Shown: positions 16,801-24,985, numbered from the stretch's first letter. The stretch is 38,283 bases of DNA from Elainella saxicola E1 (GCA_002796835.1 LUGL01000003.1:101411-139693); one strand, 5' to 3'. Notes: generated by a model not told the origin, from the letters alone. Numbers and translations are program-made.

Positions 16801-19800
16801 GTCCAGTTAAAGTTGCACAGTCCCTTAAAAGCCTCACAGACAGAAGACTTTGGGACAAGTCGCTTGGTCACTCAGCAAAGCCCCCTAAATCCCCCAAGAC
16901 TGGGGGACTTTGAGACGAGCTGTTTAGTTGAAATCTTTAGCTTCAGTCAGCATAAGCAATCCACCCAACAGACGGTTCGACATACGATCGCACAAATTCA
17001 AACCCACCAGCGCGACCCTGTTCAATTTGACTTGGAGCAGTTGAAGGGTTCCCTCACTCCGGTTGATTCTATAGCCGCGTTCTATCAAGGACTGCGATCG
17101 CAAGGGCTGCACTATGGGCCGAGATTTCAAGGAGTCCAGCAAATTTGGGCGGGCCAAGGCCGCTCGCTCAGTCGGATTCAGCTTCCAGAGGGTTGCACCC
17201 ATTCCAACTCTGTTCTGCATCCGGTTCTGTTAGATTCCAGCTTTCATGGATTAGCAGCCGCGATCGATGCAACCCAGCAGACTTTTTTGCCGATCGGCCT
17301 GGATCAATTGATTTTGCATCAACCCGCCGGTACGCAAATTTGGAGTTATGTCGAGATTCAGCCTGACGCAAATGCGACTTTTCTACGGGCCAATTTATGG
17401 CTTCTAGATGAGTCAGGAAATGCGATCGCAGAAATTCAAAGCCTGCGACTGCAAGCGGTTAGCGCCAGCGTTTTACAACGATTATTCAATCCTCAGAAGA
17501 CTTTAAACCATGACCTTTATGAGATTGAGTGGATCCTGCAAAAATCTGAAGCAAAGCCGTCTGAAAAATCCAACCACTGGCTGATTCTGGCCAATCACAA
17601 TGATTCGTTCCGTCAGCAACTCAGTGAATCCCTGCAACAACACAATCAATCTTGTCACTTTCTCGACTTTGCTGCGATCGCATCCCTTTCGCCTCAAGCA
17701 CTGCGCCAGCAACTCGATCAACTGCATCCGACACCTCAACAGATAATTTATTGCAGTTCACTCGCTTCAGTTCAGCAGCAATCCCCGATCGCTCCAGACT
17801 GCAAAAATGTACTGCTGCTCGTTCAATCCCTCATCACCCCTCCACGTCTTCACGACGCCTCTCCATCCTTCTGGCTCATAACTCATGGAGCACAGGCGAT
17901 CGGACCTTCTCCGATCCAGCTTCAGCACACTTCCCTCTGGGGATTAGCGCGTGTAATTCGATTAGAGCATCCCGAATTGCAGTGCCGCTGTCTTGACCTC
18001 GACCCATTGCAGCCGGACCTGTCGCTGCTGTTGGATGAACTGCTGGCGGCTGACGCCGAAGATCAGATTGCCTATCGGCAAAATCATCGCTATGTGGCTC
18101 GACTAGTTCAACGCACAGAAAAAACGACAAAATCGGCACTGGCAATCCCTGATGTAGCAGCTTTCCAGCTCAAAACTTCCAGCGATGTTTTTTTAGATCA
18201 TCTCTATCTCGCACCTACCATCCGCCGATCGCCCTCCGTGGGTGAAGTGGAAATCCAGGTGCGGGCAGCGGGCGTGAATTTTCGCGATGTCCTAAATGCG
18301 CTGGGCCTGTTGAAACCCTATTTCGCGCAGATGGGACTGAATGAAACTGCCGATCTCTCCTTTGGTTGGGAATGTGCGGGAACGATCGCAGCCATTGGCC
18401 CAGAAGTCACGGAATTTCAGGTGGGGGATGCGGTAATTGCAGTTGCAGCCAGCGGCAGTTTAGGACAATTCGTGACTTTGCCAGCCATGTTCGTTGTCCA
18501 TAAACCCGCATCGCTCAGTTTTGCTGAAGCGGCCACCATTCCTACTGCTTTTCTGACAGCCTATTATGGACTGCATGATTTAGCGAAGATGCAAGCGGGC
18601 AACAAGGTATTGATTCATGCCGCTGCGGGAGGAGTGGGGCAGGCTGCGGTTCAGTTAGCTCAGTTGGCCGGAGCTGAAATTGTTGCAACTGCCAGTCCAG
18701 CCAAATGGGACTTTTTGCGATCGATCGGCATTTCCCATATCTTTAATTCTCGTACACTCGAATTTACTGACGAGATTCATAAATTCATTCCAGATGGCGT
18801 TGATGTCATTCTCAACAGTCTAAATGGTGACTTCATTCCCAAGAATCTGGAAATTTTGGCAGCGCAGGGGCGATTTGTCGAAATCGGTAAAGTTGGTATC
18901 TGGGACGCAGAGCAAGTTCAACAGGTGCGATCGGATGTAGATTACTTGCCATTCGACTTACTGGAAATTTCTCAGCAGCATCCGGCTTTGATTGCTAACT
19001 TGCTGCGTCAACTCATGCTCTTGTTTCAGCAAGGTAAACTGCGGCCTCTGCCCTATGTTTCTTTTGAAATCCAGGATGCGATCGAAGCATTTCGCTATAT
19101 GGCGCAGGCCAAGCATATTGGCAAAGTCGTAATCACGCTACCTCATCTCACGCCTAATCAGCCTGTGGTTCGATCGGATAGTTGCTACTTAATTACGGGC
19201 GGTACAGGCGGCTTAGGCTTAAAGATTGCCCAATGGTTAGCGGAGCAAGGCGCAAAGCATCTCATTTTGATGGGTCGTCATGCCCCTTCTGGCGTCGCTC
19301 AAACTGCAATTCAGCAGCTCCAGGAAACCGGAACGACCGTTGATTGCCTGACGGTTGACATAACAGATTTCGATCGCTTAAATCAGGCACTCACTCCCTA
19401 TTTCTCTACCGCAAATCCGCTGCGTGGGATTATTCATGCCGCAGGTATGCTGGAGGATGGATTGCTGCCCCAACAAACCTGGTCTCGGTTTGAGGCGGTT
19501 ATGAATCCAAAAGTGAAGGGAGCCTGGAATTTACATTGTATTACTCAAGATCAACCGATCGATTTCTTTGTCTGCTTTTCCTCGATTGCTTCTGTGATCG
19601 GCTCGATCGGACAGAGCAACTATGCGGCTGCGAATGCTTTTCTGGATAGCTTAGCCCATTACCGTCGCCAGTCCGGATTACCGGGTCTGAGCATTAACTG
19701 GGGTGCCTGGGCAGAAGTGGGAATGGCCGCTCAACTGAGCGAATCCGAACAGCAACGCATGATTCAAAGCGGTATGCAGTGGGTTCAGCCAGAGCAGGGC

Positions 19801-21636
19801 GTGCAAATCTTAGCTGAGTTGCTGCAACAAAATGCGATTCAAACCACCGTTTTGCCGATCGACTGGTCTACTTTTCGATCCAGGTTGCCCTCGCAGCAAT
19901 CCTTTCCGTTGTTGAATCAGGTTTTCCCTGCTGCACCCTCTACAAACCAACCGACGAGCCAACCAGCCCTGACTGAATTTCAGCAACAGCTTGCTGCCAG
20001 TCCGGATCGACTCGTCGCCATGCAAAATCATCTGCAAACTCAGCTTGCCAAGGTCTTAGGCTTTAGTGCTCCTGAGGCGATCGATCCTCAAGAACACTTT
20101 GGCGATCTGGGCATGGATTCTCTGATGGCGGTTGAATTTCGGAATCGGTTAGAGCATAGTTTGGGATATGCGGTGCCACAAACTCTCGCATTCGACTATC
20201 CAACAGTTGCCACACTGGCAAAATATTTGATCGAGAGTCAGGACGTGCGATCGCCCCTTCAAACCGATGAGTCGCTGCAAGCGCTGCCCGAGCAGGAAGA
20301 AATTGAACTGCTGCAACCCCTGCCAGTAGAGGATTTAGAAGGAACTGCAACAGGATATTCACCTCCATCAGCCGCCCTCAAAATTACAGAGCCCCAGCGC
20401 TTAGAAGCTGTCATTTCTGCCGATTCGATCGATATTCCAGCCGCTTATTATCAGTTTGATCAAACGCCAGAGTACTTAAATTTGCGATCGGACCTGGAGC
20501 GCGTCCAGGAATTGGGAAATCCTTTCTTTGAGCTGCACGAAGGAACTGCGAGAGATACAACCCGAATTCTTGGTCGAGAATTAATCAGCTATTCCACCTA
20601 CAACTATATAGGGATGTCGGGCGATCCATTTGTGTTGCAGGCTGCAAAAGAAGCAATTGAACGATATGGCACTTCCGTGTCGGCCAGTCGAGTGGTGGCG
20701 GGAGAACGTCCGATCCACCGTGAATTAGAACGAGCGATCGCCGATTTTATTGGTACTGAGGATTGCATTGTCTATATTGGCGGCCATACAGCCAATGTCA
20801 CGACGATCGGCCATTTGTTTGGACCAAAGGACTGTATTTTTTATGATGCGCTCAGCCACAATAGCATTCGTCAGGGTTGTGAACTGTCGCAAGCTACGGC
20901 GATCGAATTTCCCCACAACGATTGGCAGGCGTTAGCAGCCTTGTTGCAGCAGCACCGTCGTCAATATCAGAAAGCCCTGATCGCAATTGAGGGAATTTAC
21001 AGCACTGATGGCGACATTGCACCTTTACCAGCATTTGTTGCCCTGAAGCAGCAATACAAAACTTTCTTACTAGTAGATGAAGCTCATTCGATCGGCGTAT
21101 TGGGCAAAACCGGGCGAGGCATTGGGGAACATTTTGGCATTGCAGCCGATCAGGTCGATCTGTGGATGGGCACTTTGAGTAAATCGTTCGCGAGCTGTGG
21201 AGGCTACATTGCGAGTTCAGCCGCCATTGTGGAATATTTGAAATACACTGCGCCAGGATTTGTCTATAGTGTGGGCATGTCACCCGCCAACGCTGCTGCT
21301 GCCCTTGCTTCGCTCCAGCTCTTACAGAAAGAGCCAGAACGAGTTGCTACCTTACAGGCACGGGCCCAGTTATTTTTGACATTGGCTCAACAGCAAGGAC
21401 TCAACACAGGTATTAGCGAAAAGTCACCCGTTATTCCCATCATTGTGGGTGAACCTTACAAAGCCGTTCAGCTCTCCCATGCATTAAGCCAGTGTGGCAT
21501 TAATGTTCAACCCATGGTCTATCCCTCTGTCCCTTATAACGCATCTCGTCTACGATTTTTTATCACTTCTCTACATCAAGAAGAACAGATCCAATATACC
21601 GTCAAGATGATTCGAGGGCAGCTAGATCGACTATGA
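13864..21636 (+). CDS. Type I PKS fused to alpha-oxoamine synthase (KS-AT-DH-psiKR-ER-KR-ACP-AOS)
   Basis: 2590 residues from the ATG at 13864 (a TTG at 13849 is less likely). KS ~1-430 has C174 (DTACSSS), H309 and H349. AT ~534-810 has S625 (GHSIGEY) and HAFH 724-727, pointing to malonyl-CoA. DH ~905-1190 has H930, and D1124/H1128 in LLDSSFH. A structural KR half lies at ~1230-1420. ER ~1445-1765 has HAAAGGVG, KR ~1775-1955 has TGGTGGLG, S1907 and Y1920, and ACP has S2086. The AOS ~2200-2590 is PLP-dependent: H2332, D2405 and H2408 (VDEAHSIG), and K2440 (GTLSKSF). All domains look intact. There is one module, no loading domain, no methyltransferase and no thioesterase. AOS enzymes condense an acyl thioester with an amino acid and lose CO2. 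A reduced alpha-aminoketone product, with iterative chain building, is inferred. Confidence 0.93.
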   Translation: MKLEPIAIIGIGCRFPGSVHNPESFWQLLRDGIDAITEVPASRWDVAQYYDPDPTQPGKTNTRWGGFLEQIDAFDPHFFGIAPREAVTMDPQQRLLLEVAWEALEDSGQIPDRLRGSQTGVFIGIGTHDYSIRLWQYPVNDPYATTGTGNCIAANRISYVFDFKGPSLAVDTACSSSLVAVHLACQSLWCGESSMALAGGVNVLLLPTVTAGFSKGGFMSSQGRCKSFDASADGYVRSEGAGIVVLKPLSAAKAAGDPIYAVIRGSAVNQDGFSNGLAAPNPKAQAAVLREAYRRAGIAPHQVQYVEAHGTGTKLGDPIELAALGEVLSEGRAKDQVCAIGSVKTNIGHTETAAGVAGLIKTALALKHQQLPPSLHFQQPNPQIPFEQLSLKVQSQLAPWKIQKGSRLAGVNSFGFGGTNAHIVLQEWKPAKTKKLKGSQGWIDRPYHLLTLSAKTPTALQTLAQRYTTFLEVHPELSFADICRTANTRRSQFPYRLAVVAHSSQEAQQQLNAFGLTENTEIICHQVSEEDRPKIAWLFTGQGSQFVGMGRALYDTCSVFRDTLDRCDALLQPLLGRSILEIIWQEEALLNQTCYTQPALFAIEYSLAQFWQACGIEPTAVIGHSIGEYVAACIAGVFSLEDALRLVSARGKLMQALPPGGMVAVMADEATVHKIISNHRDTLAIAAVNGPENTVVSGQPETIAQLTTKLEAQGIKFTPLQVSHAFHSPLMEPMLAEFAAIAAQIAHQPPRIPLISNVTGKAITEITPDYWCKQIREAVRFADGLETLHQQGFQVFLEIGAKPTLCSMGRTCLPQSENLWLPSLRSGQSDWQSLLQSLGQLYLNGVAVNWDAIDRPTPHSFIHIPTYPFQHQRFWWEPDSSLTPQHTTIATAPSLAENPLSNPIFQPAGQAEQYVQVDLQQDGLDYLHDHQILNQPIFPAAAYLEMMLAVAQQLNFAGIQIDQFKIEHPLQLRSDESQKVQLKLHSPLKASQTEDFGTSRLVTQQSPLNPPRLGDFETSCLVEIFSFSQHKQSTQQTVRHTIAQIQTHQRDPVQFDLEQLKGSLTPVDSIAAFYQGLRSQGLHYGPRFQGVQQIWAGQGRSLSRIQLPEGCTHSNSVLHPVLLDSSFHGLAAAIDATQQTFLPIGLDQLILHQPAGTQIWSYVEIQPDANATFLRANLWLLDESGNAIAEIQSLRLQAVSASVLQRLFNPQKTLNHDLYEIEWILQKSEAKPSEKSNHWLILANHNDSFRQQLSESLQQHNQSCHFLDFAAIASLSPQALRQQLDQLHPTPQQIIYCSSLASVQQQSPIAPDCKNVLLLVQSLITPPRLHDASPSFWLITHGAQAIGPSPIQLQHTSLWGLARVIRLEHPELQCRCLDLDPLQPDLSLLLDELLAADAEDQIAYRQNHRYVARLVQRTEKTTKSALAIPDVAAFQLKTSSDVFLDHLYLAPTIRRSPSVGEVEIQVRAAGVNFRDVLNALGLLKPYFAQMGLNETADLSFGWECAGTIAAIGPEVTEFQVGDAVIAVAASGSLGQFVTLPAMFVVHKPASLSFAEAATIPTAFLTAYYGLHDLAKMQAGNKVLIHAAAGGVGQAAVQLAQLAGAEIVATASPAKWDFLRSIGISHIFNSRTLEFTDEIHKFIPDGVDVILNSLNGDFIPKNLEILAAQGRFVEIGKVGIWDAEQVQQVRSDVDYLPFDLLEISQQHPALIANLLRQLMLLFQQGKLRPLPYVSFEIQDAIEAFRYMAQAKHIGKVVITLPHLTPNQPVVRSDSCYLITGGTGGLGLKIAQWLAEQGAKHLILMGRHAPSGVAQTAIQQLQETGTTVDCLTVDITDFDRLNQALTPYFSTANPLRGIIHAAGMLEDGLLPQQTWSRFEAVMNPKVKGAWNLHCITQDQPIDFFVCFSSIASVIGSIGQSNYAAANAFLDSLAHYRRQSGLPGLSINWGAWAEVGMAAQLSESEQQRMIQSGMQWVQPEQGVQILAELLQQNAIQTTVLPIDWSTFRSRLPSQQSFPLLNQVFPAAPSTNQPTSQPALTEFQQQLAASPDRLVAMQNHLQTQLAKVLGFSAPEAIDPQEHFGDLGMDSLMAVEFRNRLEHSLGYAVPQTLAFDYPTVATLAKYLIESQDVRSPLQTDESLQALPEQEEIELLQPLPVEDLEGTATGYSPPSAALKITEPQRLEAVISADSIDIPAAYYQFDQTPEYLNLRSDLERVQELGNPFFELHEGTARDTTRILGRELISYSTYNYIGMSGDPFVLQAAKEAIERYGTSVSASRVVAGERPIHRELERAIADFIGTEDCIVYIGGHTANVTTIGHLFGPKDCIFYDALSHNSIRQGCELSQATAIEFPHNDWQALAALLQQHRRQYQKALIAIEGIYSTDGDIAPLPAFVALKQQYKTFLLVDEAHSIGVLGKTGRGIGEHFGIAADQVDLWMGTLSKSFASCGGYIASSAAIVEYLKYTAPGFVYSVGMSPANAAAALASLQLLQKEPERVATLQARAQLFLTLAQQQGLNTGISEKSPVIPIIVGEPYKAVQLSHALSQCGINVQPMVYPSVPYNASRLRFFITSLHQEEQIQYTVKMIRGQLDRL
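16876..16912 (+). repeat. Palindromic cyanobacterial-type repeat inserted in frame in the DH domain
   Basis: CAAAG (16876-16880) and CTTTG (16908-16912) flank a C-rich block, then CCCCCA-AGAC-TGGGGG (16891-16906). This C5/G5 palindrome style is familiar from dispersed cyanobacterial repeats. It is flanked by near-duplicate coding stretches encoding DFGTSRLV and DFETSCLV, 60 nt apart. Confidence 0.6.
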
Positions 21637-22694
21637 GTTCACTTCAGTCAAACGTTACCCAGAAGCAATATCGCGTCGTTGCTTTACCCGGTGAAGGGGT
21701 GGGAGTTGAAGTGATTGAGGCTGCTTTGAGAGTGCTCGATCGGATTGCGGAATTACAAGGATTTTCGGTCCAGGTCGATCGTGGTCTAATTGGTCAACCT
21801 GCCGTTGAAATTTGGGGCAATCCGTTTCCGGAGGCCACTGCTCAACTTTGCCAGGGTGCAGACGGCATTTTGCTTGGCGCTGTCTCTCAAGGCGGATTGC
21901 TGGAGCTACGCAAACGGTTTGATTTTTTCGCGAATCTTCGTCCCGTTCGCACCTTTTCCACCTTGCATCAGTCCCCCTTGAAGTCGGAAAAGCTGGCAGG
22001 AGTAGATCTTCTATTTGTGCGCGAATTGGTCAGCGGCATCTATTTTGGACCTGCGGGTCGATCGATCGATGCTGAAGGTGCATATGGTTTCCATACCATG
22101 CAATATCATGACTGGGAAATTCGGCGGATTGCCAGGGTTGCGCTGCAAAAAGCTCAAGCACGACGACAACGGCTGACCGTAGCTCATAAACAGAATGCCC
22201 TACCGCATCTACCCTGGACCCAACTCGTTCGCGAAGTTGCAGCGGATTTTCCTGACGTGGAAATTGAGCCGATGCTCGTCGATAATCTGGCGATGCAGCT
22301 CATGTTGCGGCCCCACCATTTTGATGTGATTTTGGCAGGCAACCTGTTTGGCGATATTTTGAGCGATCTCGGCGGGGTGTTAGTCGGATCGATCGGCCTA
22401 CTCGGATCCGCCAGTTTAAATGCAGATGGGTTTGGCCTCTATGAACCGATTCACGGCACAGCCCCCGATATTGCCGGAAAGGGAATTGCCAATCCGCTTG
22501 GCGCAATCAACAGTCTAGTTTTAATGTTGCAGCAATGGGGTGAACAGACTGCCGCTGCTCGAATTCAGCAAGCCGAAGCCCAACTTTTAGCCAAGGGATA
22601 TCGCACCGCAGATTTGTTCGATCGCCCTAACGAAATACTCGTGAATACAGCAGAATACGTCGATCGTTTGTTAGAGGAATTTATTCTTCCTTAG
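21633..22694 (+). CDS. Beta-decarboxylating dehydrogenase, isopropylmalate dehydrogenase-like paralogue
   Basis: 353 residues, start ATG overlapping the PKS stop (ATGA). The family catalytic set is present: R93, R103 (FFANLRPVR), R130 (LFVRELVSGIYFG), Y158, K186, D217, D241 and D245 (LFGDILSD). The NAD-binding stretch EPIHGTAPDIAGKGIANP also follows. LeuB-type enzymes oxidise a 2-hydroxy acid and remove the beta-carboxylate. The segment between LLGAVSQ and GGLLELRKRF is about 15 residues shorter than in LeuB, removing the loop that normally carries PKWD near the active site. It is therefore probably not the housekeeping leucine enzyme. Coupling to the PKS suggests it makes a building block (an unusual 2-oxo acid for an amino acid) or acts on the product; both are inference. 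Confidence 0.85.
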   Translation: MSSLQSNVTQKQYRVVALPGEGVGVEVIEAALRVLDRIAELQGFSVQVDRGLIGQPAVEIWGNPFPEATAQLCQGADGILLGAVSQGGLLELRKRFDFFANLRPVRTFSTLHQSPLKSEKLAGVDLLFVRELVSGIYFGPAGRSIDAEGAYGFHTMQYHDWEIRRIARVALQKAQARRQRLTVAHKQNALPHLPWTQLVREVAADFPDVEIEPMLVDNLAMQLMLRPHHFDVILAGNLFGDILSDLGGVLVGSIGLLGSASLNADGFGLYEPIHGTAPDIAGKGIANPLGAINSLVLMLQQWGEQTAAARIQQAEAQLLAKGYRTADLFDRPNEILVNTAEYVDRLLEEFILP

Positions 22695-22715
22695 ACATCC
22701 TTAGACAATAGAGGG

Positions 22716-23534
22716 TCAAGCTAACGATCGCAAGTTGACTTCTGTCTGTTGATCGGGGTTGGCGCACCAGCGGCGGTAGCTGAGATAGTCTGCTCCAGAG
22801 AGCTGATGAGAACATAATCGATCGTAATAGTGATCAATTAACGCATGACCCGTCGGAGCAAATTGTTTGTGGTGGTGCTGAGCTCGATCGACCACAGCCG
22901 CCGCCGGGTTAACCTGGGCTTCATCGAAGTCGAAGGTTTCAGCAAACCGTTGGGCAACTGCTAGAGGGTCCGCCATCATGTCGTCATAATTGACAAAGCA
23001 GATCGGATAATCTCGAGTGAAATAAAGGGCCGCAAGGGTTAATCGCAACCAGAAGTGCAGATGTCTGGTCTCATCCCAACCGGTCCAATTCTGAAATAAT
23101 CGTTGATTTGAACGCAGGAAGTCTCCAGGGTGACGAAAAACAAAAATAATCTTTAAACTATAGCCCTGTGCGGATAGTGCCTGCTGCCAAATGGGAAAGG
23201 TCAGAGAAATGCGCGGGTCTTTGATGCCAATTTTCGACGCATCAGGCCATTCGTATTGAATCAGGGTCGGCAACTCCCGGCTCATTTCGATCAACTGAGG
23301 CTTATCGTAGTCTGCCTCGGTCGGTAGAACAGGGTCAATATACTTGTATCCCAAATGCCTTAGCAATCGATCGTTATACTGATTGATCCACTTCAGCTCG
23401 AAAAAGATCGGATTGTGGTCTGCTTGCAAAAAGTTTTTCGAATCGCCAAAATCAATCCCAAACTTAGACAGCATGTGGCTTGTGACTGAAGTACCACTCC
23501 GCTGTGCTCCTAAAAGCAAAAATGCTGTCCTCAT
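22716..23534 (-). CDS. PAPS-dependent sulfotransferase family protein
   Basis: 272 residues from the ATG at 23534; a TTG at 23546 is possible. The 5'-phosphosulfate loop is FLLLGAQRSGTSVTSHML, and the 3'-phosphate-binding segment is IIFVFRHPGDFLRSNQRLF. Both are typical of the sulfotransferase superfamily (Sulfotransfer_1/3). It lacks a membrane anchor, so it acts in the cytosol. The acceptor is unknown. Its stop codon is only 21 bp from that of the LeuB-like gene (convergent), so it has its own promoter. Its position beside a lipid-type PKS makes an amino- or hydroxy-lipid acceptor plausible. Confidence 0.85.
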   Translation of the reverse strand: MRTAFLLLGAQRSGTSVTSHMLSKFGIDFGDSKNFLQADHNPIFFELKWINQYNDRLLRHLGYKYIDPVLPTEADYDKPQLIEMSRELPTLIQYEWPDASKIGIKDPRISLTFPIWQQALSAQGYSLKIIFVFRHPGDFLRSNQRLFQNWTGWDETRHLHFWLRLTLAALYFTRDYPICFVNYDDMMADPLAVAQRFAETFDFDEAQVNPAAAVVDRAQHHHKQFAPTGHALIDHYYDRLCSHQLSGADYLSYRRWCANPDQQTEVNLRSLA

Positions 23535-23840
23535 ACCTTCTGGCAATTTGTAGAATTATGCTTCATATTCTAGGAATTACCAGAAAAACGGACCCTCCTA
23601 AACTCATACATTAGAGCAAGGGTTTGTGTTGTTTGGAATACATTGAACTCGCAGGAAACTCTGCTTTTACCTCTTTAGGTTGATCTTTAGTTGAGAGGAT
23701 GGGGATATCCTCCAAGAGGAGGTTGCCTAGGCAAACGGAGCTCAATCGGTGTTAATCGAAATCTATTGAGTTGTTCAATTACAAAAATACAAAAAATCTA
23801 CTGACCATCGCTTTACCATATTCGTGCTGTTCAATCGCCT
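23535..23840. promoter_or_regulatory. Divergent control region, sulfotransferase versus oxidase operon
   Basis: About 300 bp without a gene. It contains the hairpin CCTCC-AAGA-GGAGG (23709-23722) fused directly to the perfect 12-bp palindrome TTGCCTAGGCAA (23723-23734), about 105 bp before the oxidase operon. The palindrome could be a dimeric regulator site. No clear -10/-35 pair was assigned. Confidence 0.35.
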
Positions 23841-24338
23841 GTGTTTAAGTATCTACCGCCGCTCAATGAGCATAATCTTCCCTACCCAGATACAATTCAT
23901 CCGATCGTGGTGCATTTCGTGATTGCAATGGTGCTATTTGCTTTCCTTTGCGATATCATTGGCTATCTCACTCACAATCCCAAACTCTACGAAGTTAGCT
24001 GGTGGAATCTGGCCTTTTCAACCGTTTCGATTTTCATCGCTGTCATTTTTGGCCAAATTGAAGCAGGGCTGGCAGAGCCCTATCGCGCATCGGTTTCTAC
24101 ACTCAATGCCCACACAATTTTGGGTTGGTCACTCTCGGCTATTTTGGCAGGCATTACCGCGTGGCGCTATGTAATTCGATTACAAGAAAAGCCGCAGTTG
24201 CCTATTCCTTATTTGGCGGCTAGCGTGCTGCTGGTTGGGCTTGTTTTTATTCAGTCTTATTTAGGTAGCGTCCTGGTTTGGGTTTATGGCTTGCATACAA
24301 TCCCGGTTGTCGATGCCATCCGAGGAGGGCTGACATGA
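23841..24338 (+). CDS. DUF2231 four-helix membrane protein (first of pair)
   Basis: 165 residues, GTG start. Four hydrophobic helices are preceded by the DUF2231 signature DTIHPIVVHFVIAMVLFAFL. A histidine on helix 1 (H25) and another in NAHTILGWSL could be haem or metal ligands, as guessed for this family, but there is no direct evidence. It overlaps the next gene by ATGA and belongs to the oxidase operon. In cyanobacteria, DUF2231 genes are often found next to alternative terminal oxidase genes, so assembly or electron delivery is a reasonable guess. Confidence 0.8.
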   Translation: MFKYLPPLNEHNLPYPDTIHPIVVHFVIAMVLFAFLCDIIGYLTHNPKLYEVSWWNLAFSTVSIFIAVIFGQIEAGLAEPYRASVSTLNAHTILGWSLSAILAGITAWRYVIRLQEKPQLPIPYLAASVLLVGLVFIQSYLGSVLVWVYGLHTIPVVDAIRGGLT

Positions 24339-24934
24339 ATCCAGACTTACTGGAGCAGTGGGGCAACCGCCTAGGCCCGAATGGATTACCTTATTCAATC
24401 CCCATTCATCCCAATCTGGTGCACCTGACATTGGGGCTGTTTATTGTGGCGATCGCCTTTGATATTGTGGCTGCTCTTTTTCCATTGGAACGGCCCATCT
24501 TTAAATTCCTAGCAATTCCAGCCACCCGTTCTGCCTTATTTGATGTGGGATGGTATAACCTCTTAGCATCAGCCGTCATCACTTTTTTCACTGTAATCAC
24601 CGGCTTTTTCGAAATTTCTTTAGCCGTCCCGTTGGCCGATCTGAAAAGTGCCTGGGGATTTCATGCCCTGGAAACCATGATTTTGCACGGCGTGGGTGGC
24701 ATTATTATTCTGACATTTATTACTGGAATGACGGTCTGGCGAGGCTTTCAACGCTATCAGTGGCGCAAGGACATGGCCAGACAGGTAGAGTGGAGCTATT
24801 TAGCCGCAGGCTTATTGATCTTTGTGCTGATGTTTCTGCAAGGCACGCTAGGAGCCCATTTGGGTGGTGAATTTGGCATTCATGTTACAGCAGATCAGCT
24901 GTTGAACTTAGGTGAAAATCCCAACCAACTCTAA
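24335..24934 (+). CDS. DUF2231 four-helix membrane protein (second of pair)
   Basis: 199 residues from the ATG at 24335, with GAGGAGGG just upstream; a longer frame would run deep into the previous gene. The signature IPIHPNLVHLTLGLFIVAIA mirrors the first protein, and four helices follow. The H in FHALETMILHG matches the position of H in the partner's NAHTILG. The two are divergent paralogues sharing helix pattern and histidines, and ATGA coupling suggests they form a heteromeric membrane unit. It sits 51 bp before oxidase subunit II. Confidence 0.8.
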   Translation: MNPDLLEQWGNRLGPNGLPYSIPIHPNLVHLTLGLFIVAIAFDIVAALFPLERPIFKFLAIPATRSALFDVGWYNLLASAVITFFTVITGFFEISLAVPLADLKSAWGFHALETMILHGVGGIIILTFITGMTVWRGFQRYQWRKDMARQVEWSYLAAGLLIFVLMFLQGTLGAHLGGEFGIHVTADQLLNLGENPNQL

Positions 24935-24985
24935 ATCTCGCATTTCTCTTTCTATGAATGAGTTCCTTCTTTTGTAATCGCTGTC

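Noticed and set aside
23841-24934. DUF2231 pair as oxidase subunit III
   Set aside because: Four helices each, without CtaE sequence motifs; subunit III has seven (or five) helices. Functional replacement is kept only as a hypothesis.
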